Source: Brachionus rotundiformis
Lineage: Eukaryota; Rotifera; Eurotatoria; Ploima; Brachionidae
Reading direction: 5' to 3'
DNA: 64,000 bases
Assembly: GCA_016802295.1 (NCBI GenBank)
Contig: JAESIW010000193.1
Coordinates: 139,982-203,981, forward strand
The notes under the pieces are model-generated. The model did not search any database. It was not told where the DNA came from and saw nothing but the letters and a program-made list of their open reading frames with translations. A program made the translations under genes and the position numbers. Shown piece by piece: positions 46,814 through 58,704 of this stretch (position 1 is its first letter; every line of letters starts with the position of its first letter).

Positions 46814-48169
46814 CTTAAAAAAGCTAAAATTTTATAAAAATAAAAAAAATCATCGTTTTATTTAGTAACTATAAAAGTATCTAGATTTTGTGCTTTATAT
46901 TTAAAACATGCTTGCTTTTAAATACAAAGCTTTAATTAAAAACGCTAAAAAATATATTGAAAGCAAGGTAATTTCATAAATTTATGGAGGGCTTAAGTGT
47001 ACACCTTGAGTGAACTATTTAATTTACGTTAAATTTGTGAGGTATGTATTCAATTCTAACACGCTAATGCTTTAGCAATTCCATACTCAAGAAAAAAAAT
47101 GAATAATGAGAAAAATATATATATAAAAATAAAGACAGATTTTCAGCGGATATAGACAGAAAATGAAATTTATTTCAGCTCGAGCTATATTAATTTAAAA
47201 GGGGTGTATATATTAACTGATGCTATATCTTCTAAATAATTTTATTAGTAAGTAGATATCTCATAGTAATGCTAAACGTCATCAATATTTAATTTTCAAA
47301 CATTAGGTTAAACAAATTTGTATGTATATAACTTTAAAATTATATTTTATGTTTATTATTACATTTGAGGGCGTTGTCTTAAAATTGGGTGTGTTTTATT
47401 TGATATTATTTTCAAAATTTAAGTAAATGTTGAAATAAAAATTTTAAAAAATCTGTCATTTCAAAATAATATTTATAGCCTTTAAATATTAGATAAGAAA
47501 TAATTTTTAAAGGCTTAGACAAGTCCAAGACAAGGGCGAAACTAAAATTTATTGATTGAAATTTAATGCAGTATATCTTATAAATTGTTTCATTAGATAT
47601 TGATAAAAGTAATTTTTATTAAGTTTTATTTAAAATTTATCCCTATCAAATTATTCGAAATTGATCTTAAATGAAACAAAATAAATAAAGTCAAATAATT
47701 AACGGTATTTTTTTAAAAAGAATGATAAAAAAATTAATATATAATGTGGTGTCTTTAAAATTATTTTATTCAATTTTTGCTTTAAAAATATCAAAAATGG
47801 TACGGTATTTGAAAAGTGCTATTTAATGTTCTTTTTAAAGATACGAATGAAACGTTATCAACGAAATATTTTGAAATTTAGAAAGAAAAATTTGAATTTT
47901 TTTAATCTTTTATGAAAAATTTAAAAATTTGCTTTAGAAAATAATTCAATTCATATCATCGGTCAAATTATATCATATATCTAAGTATAAATCATAGTTC
48001 AATTTTTCTATCGCCGCTTAAAATTTACTTACAATGAATAAATTATTTTTTCAGACAAATTTTATATCATTATAACAAAAAATAAAAAATATAAAATATT
48101 CATATCATAAAATTAATTTTATAGCTTTATATTTAGTGATTTAGCATTAAGAATGTCAAAAGTTACAAT
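46814..48169. other. Divergent intergenic region, GDH (-) / PHF12-like (+)
   Basis: 1.36 kb. Mostly featureless AT-rich DNA holding two promoters. A 20-codon ATG frame at 46908-46967 (MLAFKYKALIKNAKKYIES) ends at a donor-like AAG|GTAATT and could be a first exon of a plus-strand transcript; it would splice in frame to AAG|AAT at 48151-48152 before the PHF12-like ATG, but the 1.2-kb intron would be exceptional here. Confidence 0.35.
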
Positions 48170-49801
48170 ATGAGTGTGGAAAAATTTACCAGTGCAGTTA
48201 ACTATCTATCAAATTTAAATACTTTTTTTAATTTAAATTCTAACCAGAAAACAAAGAAAACCCCAAAAGACTCAGTTTCTCTAATTAATGATGAATATTG
48301 TTATAACTGCAATGAAGGTGGCAACTTGATAAATTGTGACAGATGTCCTGCTTCCTTTCATCTTCTATGTCATAACCCTCCACTTGACATAGACCAAATT
48401 CCCAAAGGAGAATTTTTATGTAATAAATGCAAAAACAATTCTAAAATCGGAATTAACCAGCCTGAAAACAAAACAAGCACTGTTCATTTTGAAAAGTATG
48501 AAACAGATACTGCGTTAGATACATTATGTAGAATGGCAAAATCTCTCAATCCAAAAGAAATGAATCTTTCAAATGAAATGAATCTTCATTGTGAATTTAG
48601 TATTCCAGGCCTATCACGTATTAAATGGTTCGCCAATGAATATAAATTAAAAGCTTTAGAATATCAAAATAAAACTTCAAATAGCTGTAACAACCGTCGA
48701 ATGTGTCAAATATGCTCCAAGTTTGAATGGAGTAAAAAAATGGTCAAATGTGATTATTGTGATGCAATCTATCACCAAGATTGTCTTTTTTTGTTGATTA
48801 ATGAAATTCCAAATAAAGACAAGATATGGATGTGTCCTTTACATTGTGAACATTTACTTTCCTCGAAATTTTTAAAAAGTGACAAGCTAAGTGATCGAAT
48901 AAAGCTATGGAATGATTTTGAATTGCGTTTTAAAAACCAGAATAATATTGAATATGAATTTATTAAACAATGTAATTCTAAATCAAATAATAATGAAGTA
49001 ATAAAGCCCATTTTGGATATAAAAATCCCAAGAATGATAAAAAATTTATACAATAAAAGCTGTCAAAAACAAATCGCATCAAGTTGTTTTACTGACATTT
49101 TATACGCTGCAGAAGCATTGAATTTATTGTCAAACAAAACTAAAGAAATAAAGATTAAAATCTCCAGTTTGAGTCGCCAAGATTTAATTAAACCAAAAGC
49201 TCTGTTAAAATATATTCATGAAGATCATGATTTATTTGAATATCCGATACCATTAGTTAAAAACTGTACTAGTTTTGGGAAATCATCAAAAAATGATGTA
49301 TGCTTGGCAAATGATATTATTCAGTGCAAGCATTTATCCGATAAACATGCTACTATTTTTTATGATTTTTGTACAAATAAGTTCGAGATTTTAAATTACA
49401 GTGAACACGGAACTAGAGTCGATTATGTAAACTTAGGTTTTGAACTTGATCAATTTGAAAAACAGCCTTTTGAAGATGATTACACAGCTTTTGAAGGTTC
49501 GATAGAGTTAAAACATGGAAGTTTAATACAGTTGGGTTGTTTTAAATTTTTATTCGTTATAATTGATTATGACTACAGTTACAAATTAAATCAAAAAGAT
49601 GAAGCTTACTATAAATTAAGACAAGAAAAAAGAAGAAAACTTAACACAAAAAATGCTACTAAAAAATTAGTCAAAACCAATATATTAAAAAAGCTTGAAC
49701 AGATAAAAAAAATGAATGAATGGAAATCAGTTATTGATCAAGAAACAACAGACTTGCAAAAATTCATCAATAATTCAAACAAAAAAAATTTAATTATTTA
49801 A
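48170..49801 (+). CDS. PHF12: Compact intronless PHF12-like protein: two PHD fingers plus FHA (543 aa)
   Basis: PHF12/Pf1 is a chromatin reader in the SIN3-HDAC complex. One uninterrupted frame of 1632 bp. PHD1 at about residues 42-90: CYNCNEGGNLINCDRCPASF, then CNKC. PHD2 at about 178-225: CQICSKFEWSKKMVKCDYCD, then WMCPLHC. Between them a conserved helical block with FSIPGLSRIKWFANEY. A forkhead-associated-like domain at about 360-465 includes FGKSSKNDVCLANDI, LSDKHATIFYD and NYSEHGTRVDYVN, the order expected for PHF12. The C-terminal 60 residues are a basic helix. Human PHF12 is about 1000 aa, so the linkers and tail are strongly shortened. Lack of introns contrasts with neighbours. An upstream in-frame extension is possible (see intergenic note). 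Confidence 0.85.
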   Translation: MSVEKFTSAVNYLSNLNTFFNLNSNQKTKKTPKDSVSLINDEYCYNCNEGGNLINCDRCPASFHLLCHNPPLDIDQIPKGEFLCNKCKNNSKIGINQPENKTSTVHFEKYETDTALDTLCRMAKSLNPKEMNLSNEMNLHCEFSIPGLSRIKWFANEYKLKALEYQNKTSNSCNNRRMCQICSKFEWSKKMVKCDYCDAIYHQDCLFLLINEIPNKDKIWMCPLHCEHLLSSKFLKSDKLSDRIKLWNDFELRFKNQNNIEYEFIKQCNSKSNNNEVIKPILDIKIPRMIKNLYNKSCQKQIASSCFTDILYAAEALNLLSNKTKEIKIKISSLSRQDLIKPKALLKYIHEDHDLFEYPIPLVKNCTSFGKSSKNDVCLANDIIQCKHLSDKHATIFYDFCTNKFEILNYSEHGTRVDYVNLGFELDQFEKQPFEDDYTAFEGSIELKHGSLIQLGCFKFLFVIIDYDYSYKLNQKDEAYYKLRQEKRRKLNTKNATKKLVKTNILKKLEQIKKMNEWKSVIDQETTDLQKFINNSNKKNLII

Positions 49802-51079
49802 ATTCTTTATATAGATAGACATGTTCCTTAAATATTTCTAGTCATACTTAATTTTTTCAAAAAAAAGTTATTAACTCAATATGTTTTAATTTCTTAAATC
49901 TTGTTTTACTTGGTCCGTCAATTCTTTGGTTTAAAAATATTAGATATATTGTTTTGTATATCATATTCAATAAAAGATTTGTATGAATATTAAAATTTTT
50001 TTGAAAATTCAATTGAATAAAAAATATATATACTTTATATTTACATGATAAAATAAACTTTGATTATAGTTCAGACTTAGAATGTATTAACCGAATTTTG
50101 CTCTTTAAATTATAAAAATACTATTTTTCGATGGTTTAAATTTAAAAATCAATTAAATAATTAAATTACATAATTGATAAATTAATTTTTATTTTATTAC
50201 TAATTAATTATTTTAATTAAACTTGGAAAAATTGACAAAATGAAGTTTATTATCAATTTAAAGTGATCATAGTCAGAAATTATTTTAAAAAAAATGGGTT
50301 TTTAAATATTTTCAGACTAAGAAAATTACATTTTAAGAGTAATCGTTCAATTTAAATTTAATTTTTTATGTCTTATAATTTCTGCAAAAATTTTACGGAT
50401 GCATAATTATACCAATACTTGGCTATGGCTTAACATACCTTGCTTCACATTAAAATTTTTATCTGCATTAAATTTTTTAATTAAAATGAATCTAAGATAT
50501 TTTAAAAAAATTTTGAGGATGTTCATTTTAATTAGATCATAAACTTCAATATGAACTTCAAAAAATTATAAATCGTAACATCATCTTGAATGATACTTTT
50601 ATAAATATATTTATTAATAAAATATTATAGTATTTTTAACCTTAAAATTATTATCTAACAACTATTGATTATTTATCGAGTTTAAGAGTAATTTTTTTAG
50701 TTTTTGAATAAAAAAAAATGAAAATAAAATATTTCATAAAAATTTATTAAACGAAAATAATTTAATGTAACACGTAAGTGGTGATCGAATAAATAAACAA
50801 TTTAAAGACTTTTAACCTCAACCAAATCACTTTTTAAAGAAAAGACTAGAATCAAGCTATTAAAACTAAATGCGATACTTTCATTTTTATCCTAAAAAGG
50901 TTTACAAATTTGGAAATTTTGAGATGCAAACCATTTATACCTTAAAAAATTTTCGTCAAAGTTTATAAAATCAAAAATATTTTCTTTTTTGGAAATATTT
51001 GACAAAATTAGGGTTAAAATAAGACTTTATGTAGAATATGTTTTAAATAATAGAAAAAATATTATTAAAATGTTATTTG
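49802..51079. other. Convergent 3' region, PHF12-like (+) / RAB14 (-)
   Basis: 1.28 kb of AT-rich DNA between stop codons, with no coding sequence that I can support. AATAAAAGATTT near 49969 could end the plus-strand message. Confidence 0.5.
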
Positions 51080-51837
51080 TTAACAAGAACATTGACTATC
51101 TGAAGTTTTTACTTCATTTTGTGCAGGTTTTGGTAAAGGTTGCTTTGGTTGAACTCCAGTTTCAGCAGCATTCAAATCCAAGCTTAACAAATAAATTGAT
51201 TAAAAAAAATACAATGATTAATTTAAAATAAGAACCTTCCGTCAAGAATATTTTGATAAATTTTTTTAGCTGTTTCCAGGAATGCTTCTTCGACATTTTG
51301 ACCGCTTTAAAGAGAATTAAAATAAAGAAGAACTTTTAAAAACGTTTTTTAATACGTTTTTGCACTAGTTTCCAAAAAAAGCAGCCCGTTTTCATCAGCA
51401 AATTGTTTTGCCTCTTCGTATGAGACATCTCGTTGGGCCTCTAAATCTCCTTTATTACCAATTAGATAAATCACAGTGTTAGGATGTGTAAGACTTCGTG
51501 CATCAGTTAGCCAAGAGCTTAAATGATTATAAGTACTTCTTCTTGTAATATCGTAAACCATGAGAGCACCAGCTGCTCCTCTGTAATAACTTCTAGTTAC
51601 TGCTCGGAATCGTTCTTGTCCTGCTGTGTCCCATATTTGAAGCTTGATTTTTTGACCAGATACTTCGATTATTCTAGTTCCAAATTCAACTCCAATCGTG
51701 TGTGGACAATCTGCCATAAATTTTTTTTCAGTAAATTGATGCAATAAACAAGATTTTCCTACACCCATATCACCAATAATTATATATTTGAAAATATATG
51801 TGTAATTATATGGTCCATTGTTATTAGGATTCGACAT
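51080..51837 (-). CDS. RAB14: Small GTPase RAB14 (3 exons, 217 aa)
   Basis: Rab GTPase of Golgi-endosome and recycling traffic. Exons: 51837-51356, 51304-51236, 51182-51080; the sum is 654 nt, in frame. Start at ATG 51837 (MSNPNNNGPYNY); the frame upstream begins at a TTG and has no ATG. P-loop GDMGVGKSC, switch I PHTIGVEFGTR, switch II WDTAGQERFRAVTRSYYRG, NKGDLE (the family form is NKADLE; Gly replaces Ala), ETSAKTG. Nearly identical to animal RAB14 through the GTPase domain. The tail diverges and is short, ending CSC for double geranylgeranylation (vertebrates end CGC). Confidence 0.97.
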
Positions 51838-53078
51838 ATTTGAACTTATTCGGCAAAAAAACAAGCAATAAACAAACAAAATCTTATCGACTTAAACGAG
51901 TTTTTTCGCTTTTTGAATTTCAATAATTGAAAAAAAATTAATCTCAATCTAAATTAAAAAATTCTTATCTGTTCATTTTACGGTATTTTAAATGATTTGT
52001 CTAGACTAAATACATTTCGATATACGCTAATTAATAGATTTGACACATTAAAAACTACGTGAAATTAGCCGCTAAAGCTGAGTTGTATAAAAAACATTTC
52101 AAAAAGGAAAAAAATATTCAAAAATGATGAAAATTCAATTAGTGTGTAATCTAATATAAATACTAATTGTTGATGACTGAAAGAACGGAGTTCAATTTTG
52201 TTGGCTTGATAATTAAAAGTTCAACTAATTTCCTAATAACTAATGTAAATTCACATTCATTTAACATAAAACTCATGATAAATATTATGATTAAATTGCA
52301 TTATATTATGACTATTATGCGAATTAAATAAAAATAAAGTTTATGACTAAATTTGTGCACATAGTTAGATTAAATCCGAAATTTAGCGTTTTAAGGTTTT
52401 CTGAATGTAGAAACTATATGTAATGATTAAATTATGCCATCGTCATCTGAAAAATCTTAAAATAAAACCAATTGTTAAAATTATTCTAAAATTATTTTTT
52501 TAGAAATATATCATTTGAATATAGTTGTAGGGAGGATATTTTTTAAATGGTTAAATTGCACCCTTTCTCCAGTTAACTTTCAAATAAATAAATTTTACTT
52601 CATAATTTGTCATTTAAACAGTTTGAAAAAAAAATCAAATTTTACTTAACAAAAGGTTTCTATTTTAAAGCAAACATTTTAGTATTTTAGGAAAATATAT
52701 CACTATAATATTTTTATTTATTTATTTATTTCAAAATTAACTTTATTTTATTAGAATTATTCTAAGACAATTCTAAAATATTATTAATTTTAATTAATTT
52801 TCTTTATTCATTTTTTATCACAGCTGACCTAATGTTAAAATTAAAAAGTATTCTTTGAATTCAAATGATTATAAAAATTATATCTTAAATTATTTAATCA
52901 GAATTTAAAATTTAAAAGTCAATATATTTTACTTGTCTAAAAAATAATAAATTCATCTTTGATGTGTTTTATTTTAAAGAAGAAAATAATTTTAATATTT
53001 TAATTTTTAAATTCCAATCTCATAAAAACCCAATATAAAAGAATGATATAAAATCACTTTGCAGTTTTCGAAGAAATA
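51838..53078. promoter_or_regulatory. Divergent intergenic region, RAB14 (-) / GALNT10-like (+)
   Basis: 1.24 kb between start codons. It contains a TTTA tetranucleotide run (about 52709-52729). No RNA gene or open frame seen. Confidence 0.45.
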
Positions 53079-55342
53079 ATGAGAAAAACTAAAAATCAAA
53101 TATTTAAAATATCTGTTATCGTTTTATTACTTTACTCTTTTTATTCAATTTTTTATTCAAAGAGAAAAGTTCTTTTTAATAAAAACTTGAAAAATGAAGT
53201 GCCAAATGATGAAGCAGATAACTTTCGCTTTTTAAACGGAAATGCTAGAGTAAAATTTAATTTTAATGATGTTGAATAATATAAAGATATAATTCAAAGG
53301 ATTTTAAACAAAATAATAATATCATAAATAATAAAAAAGATAATGATAATAATGGAATTGAAATAAAAAAAAAATGGGAAGATAATTTCAAAAATATTGT
53401 CAATCTTGGAAAAAAAAACGAAAAAAAAGACTGGCATAACTATAATCAGATAGCGCTCGAACTTCAAAGAGTTGGTCCTGGTGAACAAGGAGTAGGATTT
53501 GTTCTTGATTCCAAAGACGCCCGATCAAATTTAAAACAAACACTTTATTCTCAAAATGGTTTTAATGCATTAGTGAGCGATAAAATTTCATTGGAAAGGT
53601 CTTTAACTGATATTCGACATACAGAGTAAATTAAGCTTAATTAAATTAAAAAATGACTAAAACTTTACCTTCTAAGGTGTAAAAAAAAACTATACTTATC
53701 CAAATTACCAAAAGTAAGTGTTATTATTCCGTTTCATGACGAGCATTTCTCTGTTTTGTTACGAACAATCTACAGTATCATTAGGCGCACCCCAGTTGAA
53801 CTTCTAGAAGAAATTATTTTGGTTGATGATTTCAGTAAAAAAGGTATACAATAATTGAATGATGTAAATTATCTATATCATTACAATGTTTAAAGATTTT
53901 TTAAAGAAAAAACTTGATGATTACATATCAGAAAATTTTAATAATCTTGTAAAAATCATTCGTTTAACCAAACGAGAAGGATTGATCAGAACAAGAATGG
54001 CTGGCGCACGTCTTGCTAAAGCTGAAATTTTGGTATTCTTTGATTCCCACATTGAATGTAACATAAATTGGCTTCCACCATTAATTGAACCTATTGCTCT
54101 TAATTATACAACTGTTGTTTGCCCTTTAATTGACGTAATTAATGAAGAAAACTTTGCTTATACTGCTCAGGACAATGGCGCTAGAGGAGTGTTTGATTGG
54201 GACTTGTTATACAAGCGAATTCCACTAATAGATGAGTATAAGCGAAATCCAACAGAGCCATTTGAGTAAATTTTTCTTAAATAATAATAATTAATAAATA
54301 AGTTTCAATTTCAAGGAGTCCAGTAATGGCAGGTGGATTATTTGCTATAAGTAGAAAATGGTTCTTTACATTTGACGGATATGATGAGGGGCTTGATGTG
54401 TGGGGAGGTGAGCAATATGAATTATCATTTAAAGTTTGGCAATGCGGAGGCAGAATAGTCGATGGTAAATTTAATTTTATATTTAAGATTTTAAATATTT
54501 TAATGAATTTTTAGCTCCTTGTTCCAGAGTTGGTCATATATATAGAAAATTTAATCCATTTGGGGCTTTTGGTGCTGGTGATTATGTTTCAAGGGTAATT
54601 TCGAAAGAAAAAATAAATTTTAATTAAATTTTATTTAATTTTTGAAAAAGAATCATAAGAGAGTAGCTGAAACATGGATGGGCGAATATAAAGAATATGT
54701 TTACAAACGATTGCCTCATATGAAAAATATTGATACAGGCAACCTGGAAAAACAAAAAGATATTAGGAATTCATTGAAATGTCAATCATTTAAATGGTTT
54801 ATGGAAAATGTCGCACCTGATATGATAAATTACTATCCTCCAATCATACCCCAACCTTATGCTTATGGAGAAATCAGAAGTGTCGAGACAAATTTTTGCA
54901 TTGACACAAAATTTAAGTCTTCAAAGAATAATTTTGGTCTTGAAGTTTGTCAGAGTTCGAATAAAGATATTGGAGGCGAACAAAATTTTGAGCTAACATG
55001 GCATAAAGATATCAGACCAAAATCTAGAAATGTGTGCTGGGACGTCAGCCGTAGTGAACCTGGCAGCCCGGTTTTGCTTTTTGAATGTCATGGGATGCAT
55101 GGAAATCAGGAATTTAAATATAATCCGGTAAGTAACGAATAAAAATTTTTGTATTTTTTTGAATTTGTTTTATTTTATAGAAAACTTTACAAATAATTCA
55201 TTCAATAAGCAGGCTTTGTTTGGATTCAAATAAGGAACGTAAAGAAATATTCATGAATAATTGTGATTCAAAATATAATAGTCAAAAATGGCAATTTGAA
55301 TCTTTCAATTTGACGATGATAAATAATGATTTTAGATTATAG
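53079..55342 (+). CDS. GALNT10: Polypeptide GalNAc-transferase, GALNT10-like (8 exons, 633 aa)
   Basis: Golgi type II enzyme that starts mucin-type O-glycans by adding GalNAc to Ser/Thr. Exons: 53079-53249, 53300-53625, 53677-53843, 53896-54265, 54316-54464, 54515-54594, 54651-55127, 55181-55342; the sum is 1902 nt, in frame. TM anchor at about residues 9-24. A Lys/Asn-rich stem, then LQRVGPGEQGVGF and NGFNALVSDKISLERSL, the GT2 fold with VSVIIPFHDEHFSVLLRT, the metal/UDP-binding FFDSHIECN (D-x-H), the acceptor-site block LDVWGGEQYELSFKVW, and PCSRVGHIYRK with KRVAETWMGEYKEY. The C-terminal ricin-type lectin domain (about residues 500-630) has paired Cys. WGGEQYE and the SFKWFMENVAPD segment point to the GALNT10 branch. 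The first intron was set to 53250-53299 (50 bp); a 29-bp alternative is unlikely. Confidence 0.93.
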
Positions 55343-55953
55343 ATTCAAATTATTTTCAAAAAATTATTTTCTATAGATAACGAGTTTTTTATATTATAAT
55401 TTAATACTAAAAAAAGTTTGCAATCAGTTAAATACAAAATATAAATAAAATCTAGTCTAATATTACAAAACATATCAAAACAAACTATTTTAGTAGATAT
55501 GTTTTTTAGAAAAATAAAAGATAAATTTTGTTTAATATGAATAAATAATTGAAAAAGCGAATAATATAATATACGAAAAGTAAAAAAGATTTGAATATGT
55601 CCTTCAGTATTTTATTAATTGAACCAAATTTTTGGTAAAAAAAGGTCAAAAATGTTGATTTTCATCTAATTAATGATTTTCTTGATGGATTTTCAGTACA
55701 AATCAAAAAAATTAATTAATATTATTTTAATAAAAAAATATTTAAAATCTACCGGTTTCAGTTAAAATCTAATCTATTTAAAAAAAATATTTCGTTTTAT
55801 ACAGTCAATTGTTTATGTTTAAAAAGATTGATTATAGTTTCCATTTAATATTAATATAGATTTTATAATAAATATTTGGAATATGGGATTTAATAAAATA
55901 TAATACAAATTAAAATTCTCACTTTTCTTTCTTAGGAGATTTAACAAATTTTA
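55343..55953. other. Convergent 3' region
   Basis: 611 bp between the GALNT10-like stop and the stop of the minus-strand membrane protein. AT-rich, no gene. AATATAAATAAAATC near 55438 is a possible polyadenylation signal for the plus strand. Confidence 0.5.
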
Positions 55954-57413
55954 TTATTTTACAGGTTTTCTATAAATTTTATTTATCCTTCTAATTGATA
56001 TTCTTTTAATTGTCTTGATTGTTAAAATTTTTGGTCTAATTGTAATTGTTTGAGTTGATTTCTCGGCTGAGAATAAATTTAAAGTTTTAGGAACACTTAA
56101 TTCTCGAAAAGGTGTTTTAAACCGGCAATTTTCATTCAAAGAAGAAAAATCCTCGATAAGATCATCATCAAATTCAAAATTTACACTAGAAAAGCTCGAA
56201 TTTCTTGTTTCATTTGATTGGATTGAGTCATTATTTGAGAAATTTGTATCTTTTTTGCAATTGTACAATGAATCCAAATCAGTACATAAATTATTCATAT
56301 CTTTTTTCAATCGGTTTATATGCTTAAGGGCTTCGTCTAAACTTTTGTCTACAGAATTTTGGGATTTTTTCGTTGGTGTACAAAGATGCTTATCTAAAAA
56401 AAAAATTCCTTTTTAATTGAGAAACAAAATTAATATCAAGTTATTAGATAAGATTCTTTTAAAACATATTCTTATTAATATTACTAAAATATTCATGAAT
56501 CAAGATACAAAGTAAAATTGGTTCATTACCTGATAAATCTTCAACATCGACCATTTGGAAAATACTATTTTGAGGCTCAAACAGATCATCATCATTAGAA
56601 AAGGTGTCGTTTTTATTATTTGAACAAAAATATGAATCAGCTTGTGAATTGTTTTTTGTGATACGATTACAATTGTTATAAGTTGGTTTATTATCATTAA
56701 TAATGTTTTTTTTCAGAGAGCCTAAATTTTTTCTTCGAGCGGAAAAATATAAATCAGTCGCTAAGTTAATATTTTTATCAGTCTTGTTGTACTCTTTCGA
56801 AGAGTAAAAGCTTTCTATTGAATTAGAAGTATTAAATGATTTAAAATAAGGTTCTCCAGAAGATGAATTATTTTTTTTATCTAACTGAAAACGACTCAAA
56901 AGCTTCTTATATTTAGAATCTTGACTTAAAAATTTCTTCAAATTGAAGCCGAAGCCTTCGCAAAATTTTATTTTTACATTAAGACTGTTCCTACTGACCC
57001 GTTTTTTTTTCGATGCCTTTTTACGCATAAATACTGAATTTTTGCAGCATATTGGAAGTGATTTACTTGGATTATTGGCTAACGATAAATCTTTGTCATA
57101 ACTTTTAATTTGATTATTATTATTATTATTGTTATTATTATAATTTAAAGTATTTTTAAATGATTGTGAGTTATAGTAATTCAAATTGAACATTGATGCC
57201 CTAAACCATCGATATACTAAACAGCATCCTATTCCAATTCCAAAGCCTATCAGACAATAAATTGCTTCGTTGCGACGAACTGAAATAATTTTTTAAAATA
57301 TCTTTAAATTTTATAGAAAAATGGCACTTACATTTAAAGACAAAAAATTGCTTTGCACAGATTGATGGAAAAGATATTACAATATGATATAATCGATCTT
57401 CATGTCTTAACAT
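55954..57413 (-). CDS. Single-pass membrane protein with poly-Asn tract, unidentified (3 exons, 423 aa)
   Basis: Exons: 57413-57332, 57279-56530, 56393-55954; the sum is 1272 nt and in frame. A membrane helix at about residues 33-47 (AIYCLIGFGIGIGCCLVYRW), rich in Gly and flanked by RRNE and RWFR, is preceded by a 30-residue N-terminus. The rest is Ser/Asn/Lys-rich and mostly disordered: an Asn9 tract from AAT repeats (about 57112-57138), a basic cluster MRKKASKKKRVSR, a short coiled-coil candidate LKHINRLKKDMNNLC, an acidic patch FEFDDDLIEDFSSL, and a basic end RISIRRINKIYRKP. The layout (N-terminal anchor, coiled coil, acidic stretch) loosely resembles organelle-anchored adaptors, but no family signature is visible. 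Confidence 0.7.
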
Positions 57414-58704
57414 AATGTTTATCTATTAGATAGAATTAGAAAATTTTTTTATTACAAAGGATTTTGGTTTTTAAATGAATTGGTTTGCTTAAGGAGAAAT
57501 GTTTTTTTCAAAATAGCGTTGTTTTCATTACATAAATGAAAGAGGAATATAATTTGCACCAATTGGTAGGATTAATCTAAAAAGAATTTAAACGCTTATT
57601 TTTTCCATGCATAATTTCCTTTGATTGATAAAAGATAATAATGCTTAACTTACTATTAATATATATGTAAATTCCATTTGATTATTTTGAAATAAGCAAA
57701 TATTTGCAAAAAAATAACAAAAAATCTACAAAAAGAAGAAAACTTTGTATTATAACTATCTTGAATTATTAGATATTTTATTAAAAAATCAATACATTTC
57801 TAAAAAATCCCTCCATTGAATTATATTGATTTAAACCCTCCTGAGAAAATATTTGGATTAATTATATTAATTTTTATTTTTTTACTGTTTAAATTAATAA
57901 AAAATAATAAGATGAACTTAATATTCAATATTTTTATAATATAATGAATAAATTTTAATATTTTTAAATAATTATTATATAATTATTTGTGGAAATGTCA
58001 GAAAAGTTCTACGATAACCGAATTTTTACAAGAAATAATTATGATTTACTAAAAGAATTTTTATCTAAAGATGATAAAAATATTGATTATATTATTGAAA
58101 GATAAGTTATGATCATACTTAAAATTCGTAGATATTTTAATATTTTATGTAAGACTCAGACAAATTCAATTATTTGTTCAATCATTTTATTGAAGTTTTT
58201 TATAATTTTAGAACTAAAGATTCTGAATGAGCTATTTTAAAATAAATGGTCAAATTTCTTAATGTAAATCAATCAGTTAAAATTAATATTAAAATTTTAA
58301 AGACTATAATTGATAAACTGTATAGCAAATTTTATTTTAATTGAAAAACTCGAGACATTACTCACGAGATCTATTTTCAGTTTCTTTTCTTGAATTTTTT
58401 TTAATTAGAAAAATATGCTTAAAACTTTTATTTATTAGAAAAAAATATCAGTCAAAGGAAGTAAAAACTAAAATAATAAGAATAAATCTAGATTGTTTAA
58501 AGATATGTATCCTGATTTCTCTTAAAAAGAGTAAATTAATAAATAAAATTTTTTTACAAAAATAAAATGTATATTTTCGAGGGATAAGATATAGGGTTTA
58601 AAAATAAGATTAATTTTTTCAACGGTTCAAATATCTCTTCTACTAATAGCTAAATTAAATTGAAAATAATTTTTCAATTGATGAAAGAAAATTAAATATT
58701 TTTA
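57414..58704. other. Intergenic stretch with a small ORF of doubtful status
   Basis: 1.3 kb between two minus-strand genes. The only candidate is a 36-codon plus-strand frame from ATG 57995 (MSEKFYDNRIFTRNNYDLLK...) to TAA 58105; its composition looks protein-like but there is no splice partner and no recognised similarity. The remainder is AT-rich with no further signal. Confidence 0.35.

Noticed and set aside
51838..51879. Extension of RAB14 upstream of 51837
   Set aside because: Starts at a TTG and adds a hydrophobic stretch unknown in Rab proteins.
53271..53299. 29-bp intron in the GALNT10-like gene
   Set aside because: Shorter than any other intron here; the donor at 53250 gives a normal 50-bp intron in the same phase.
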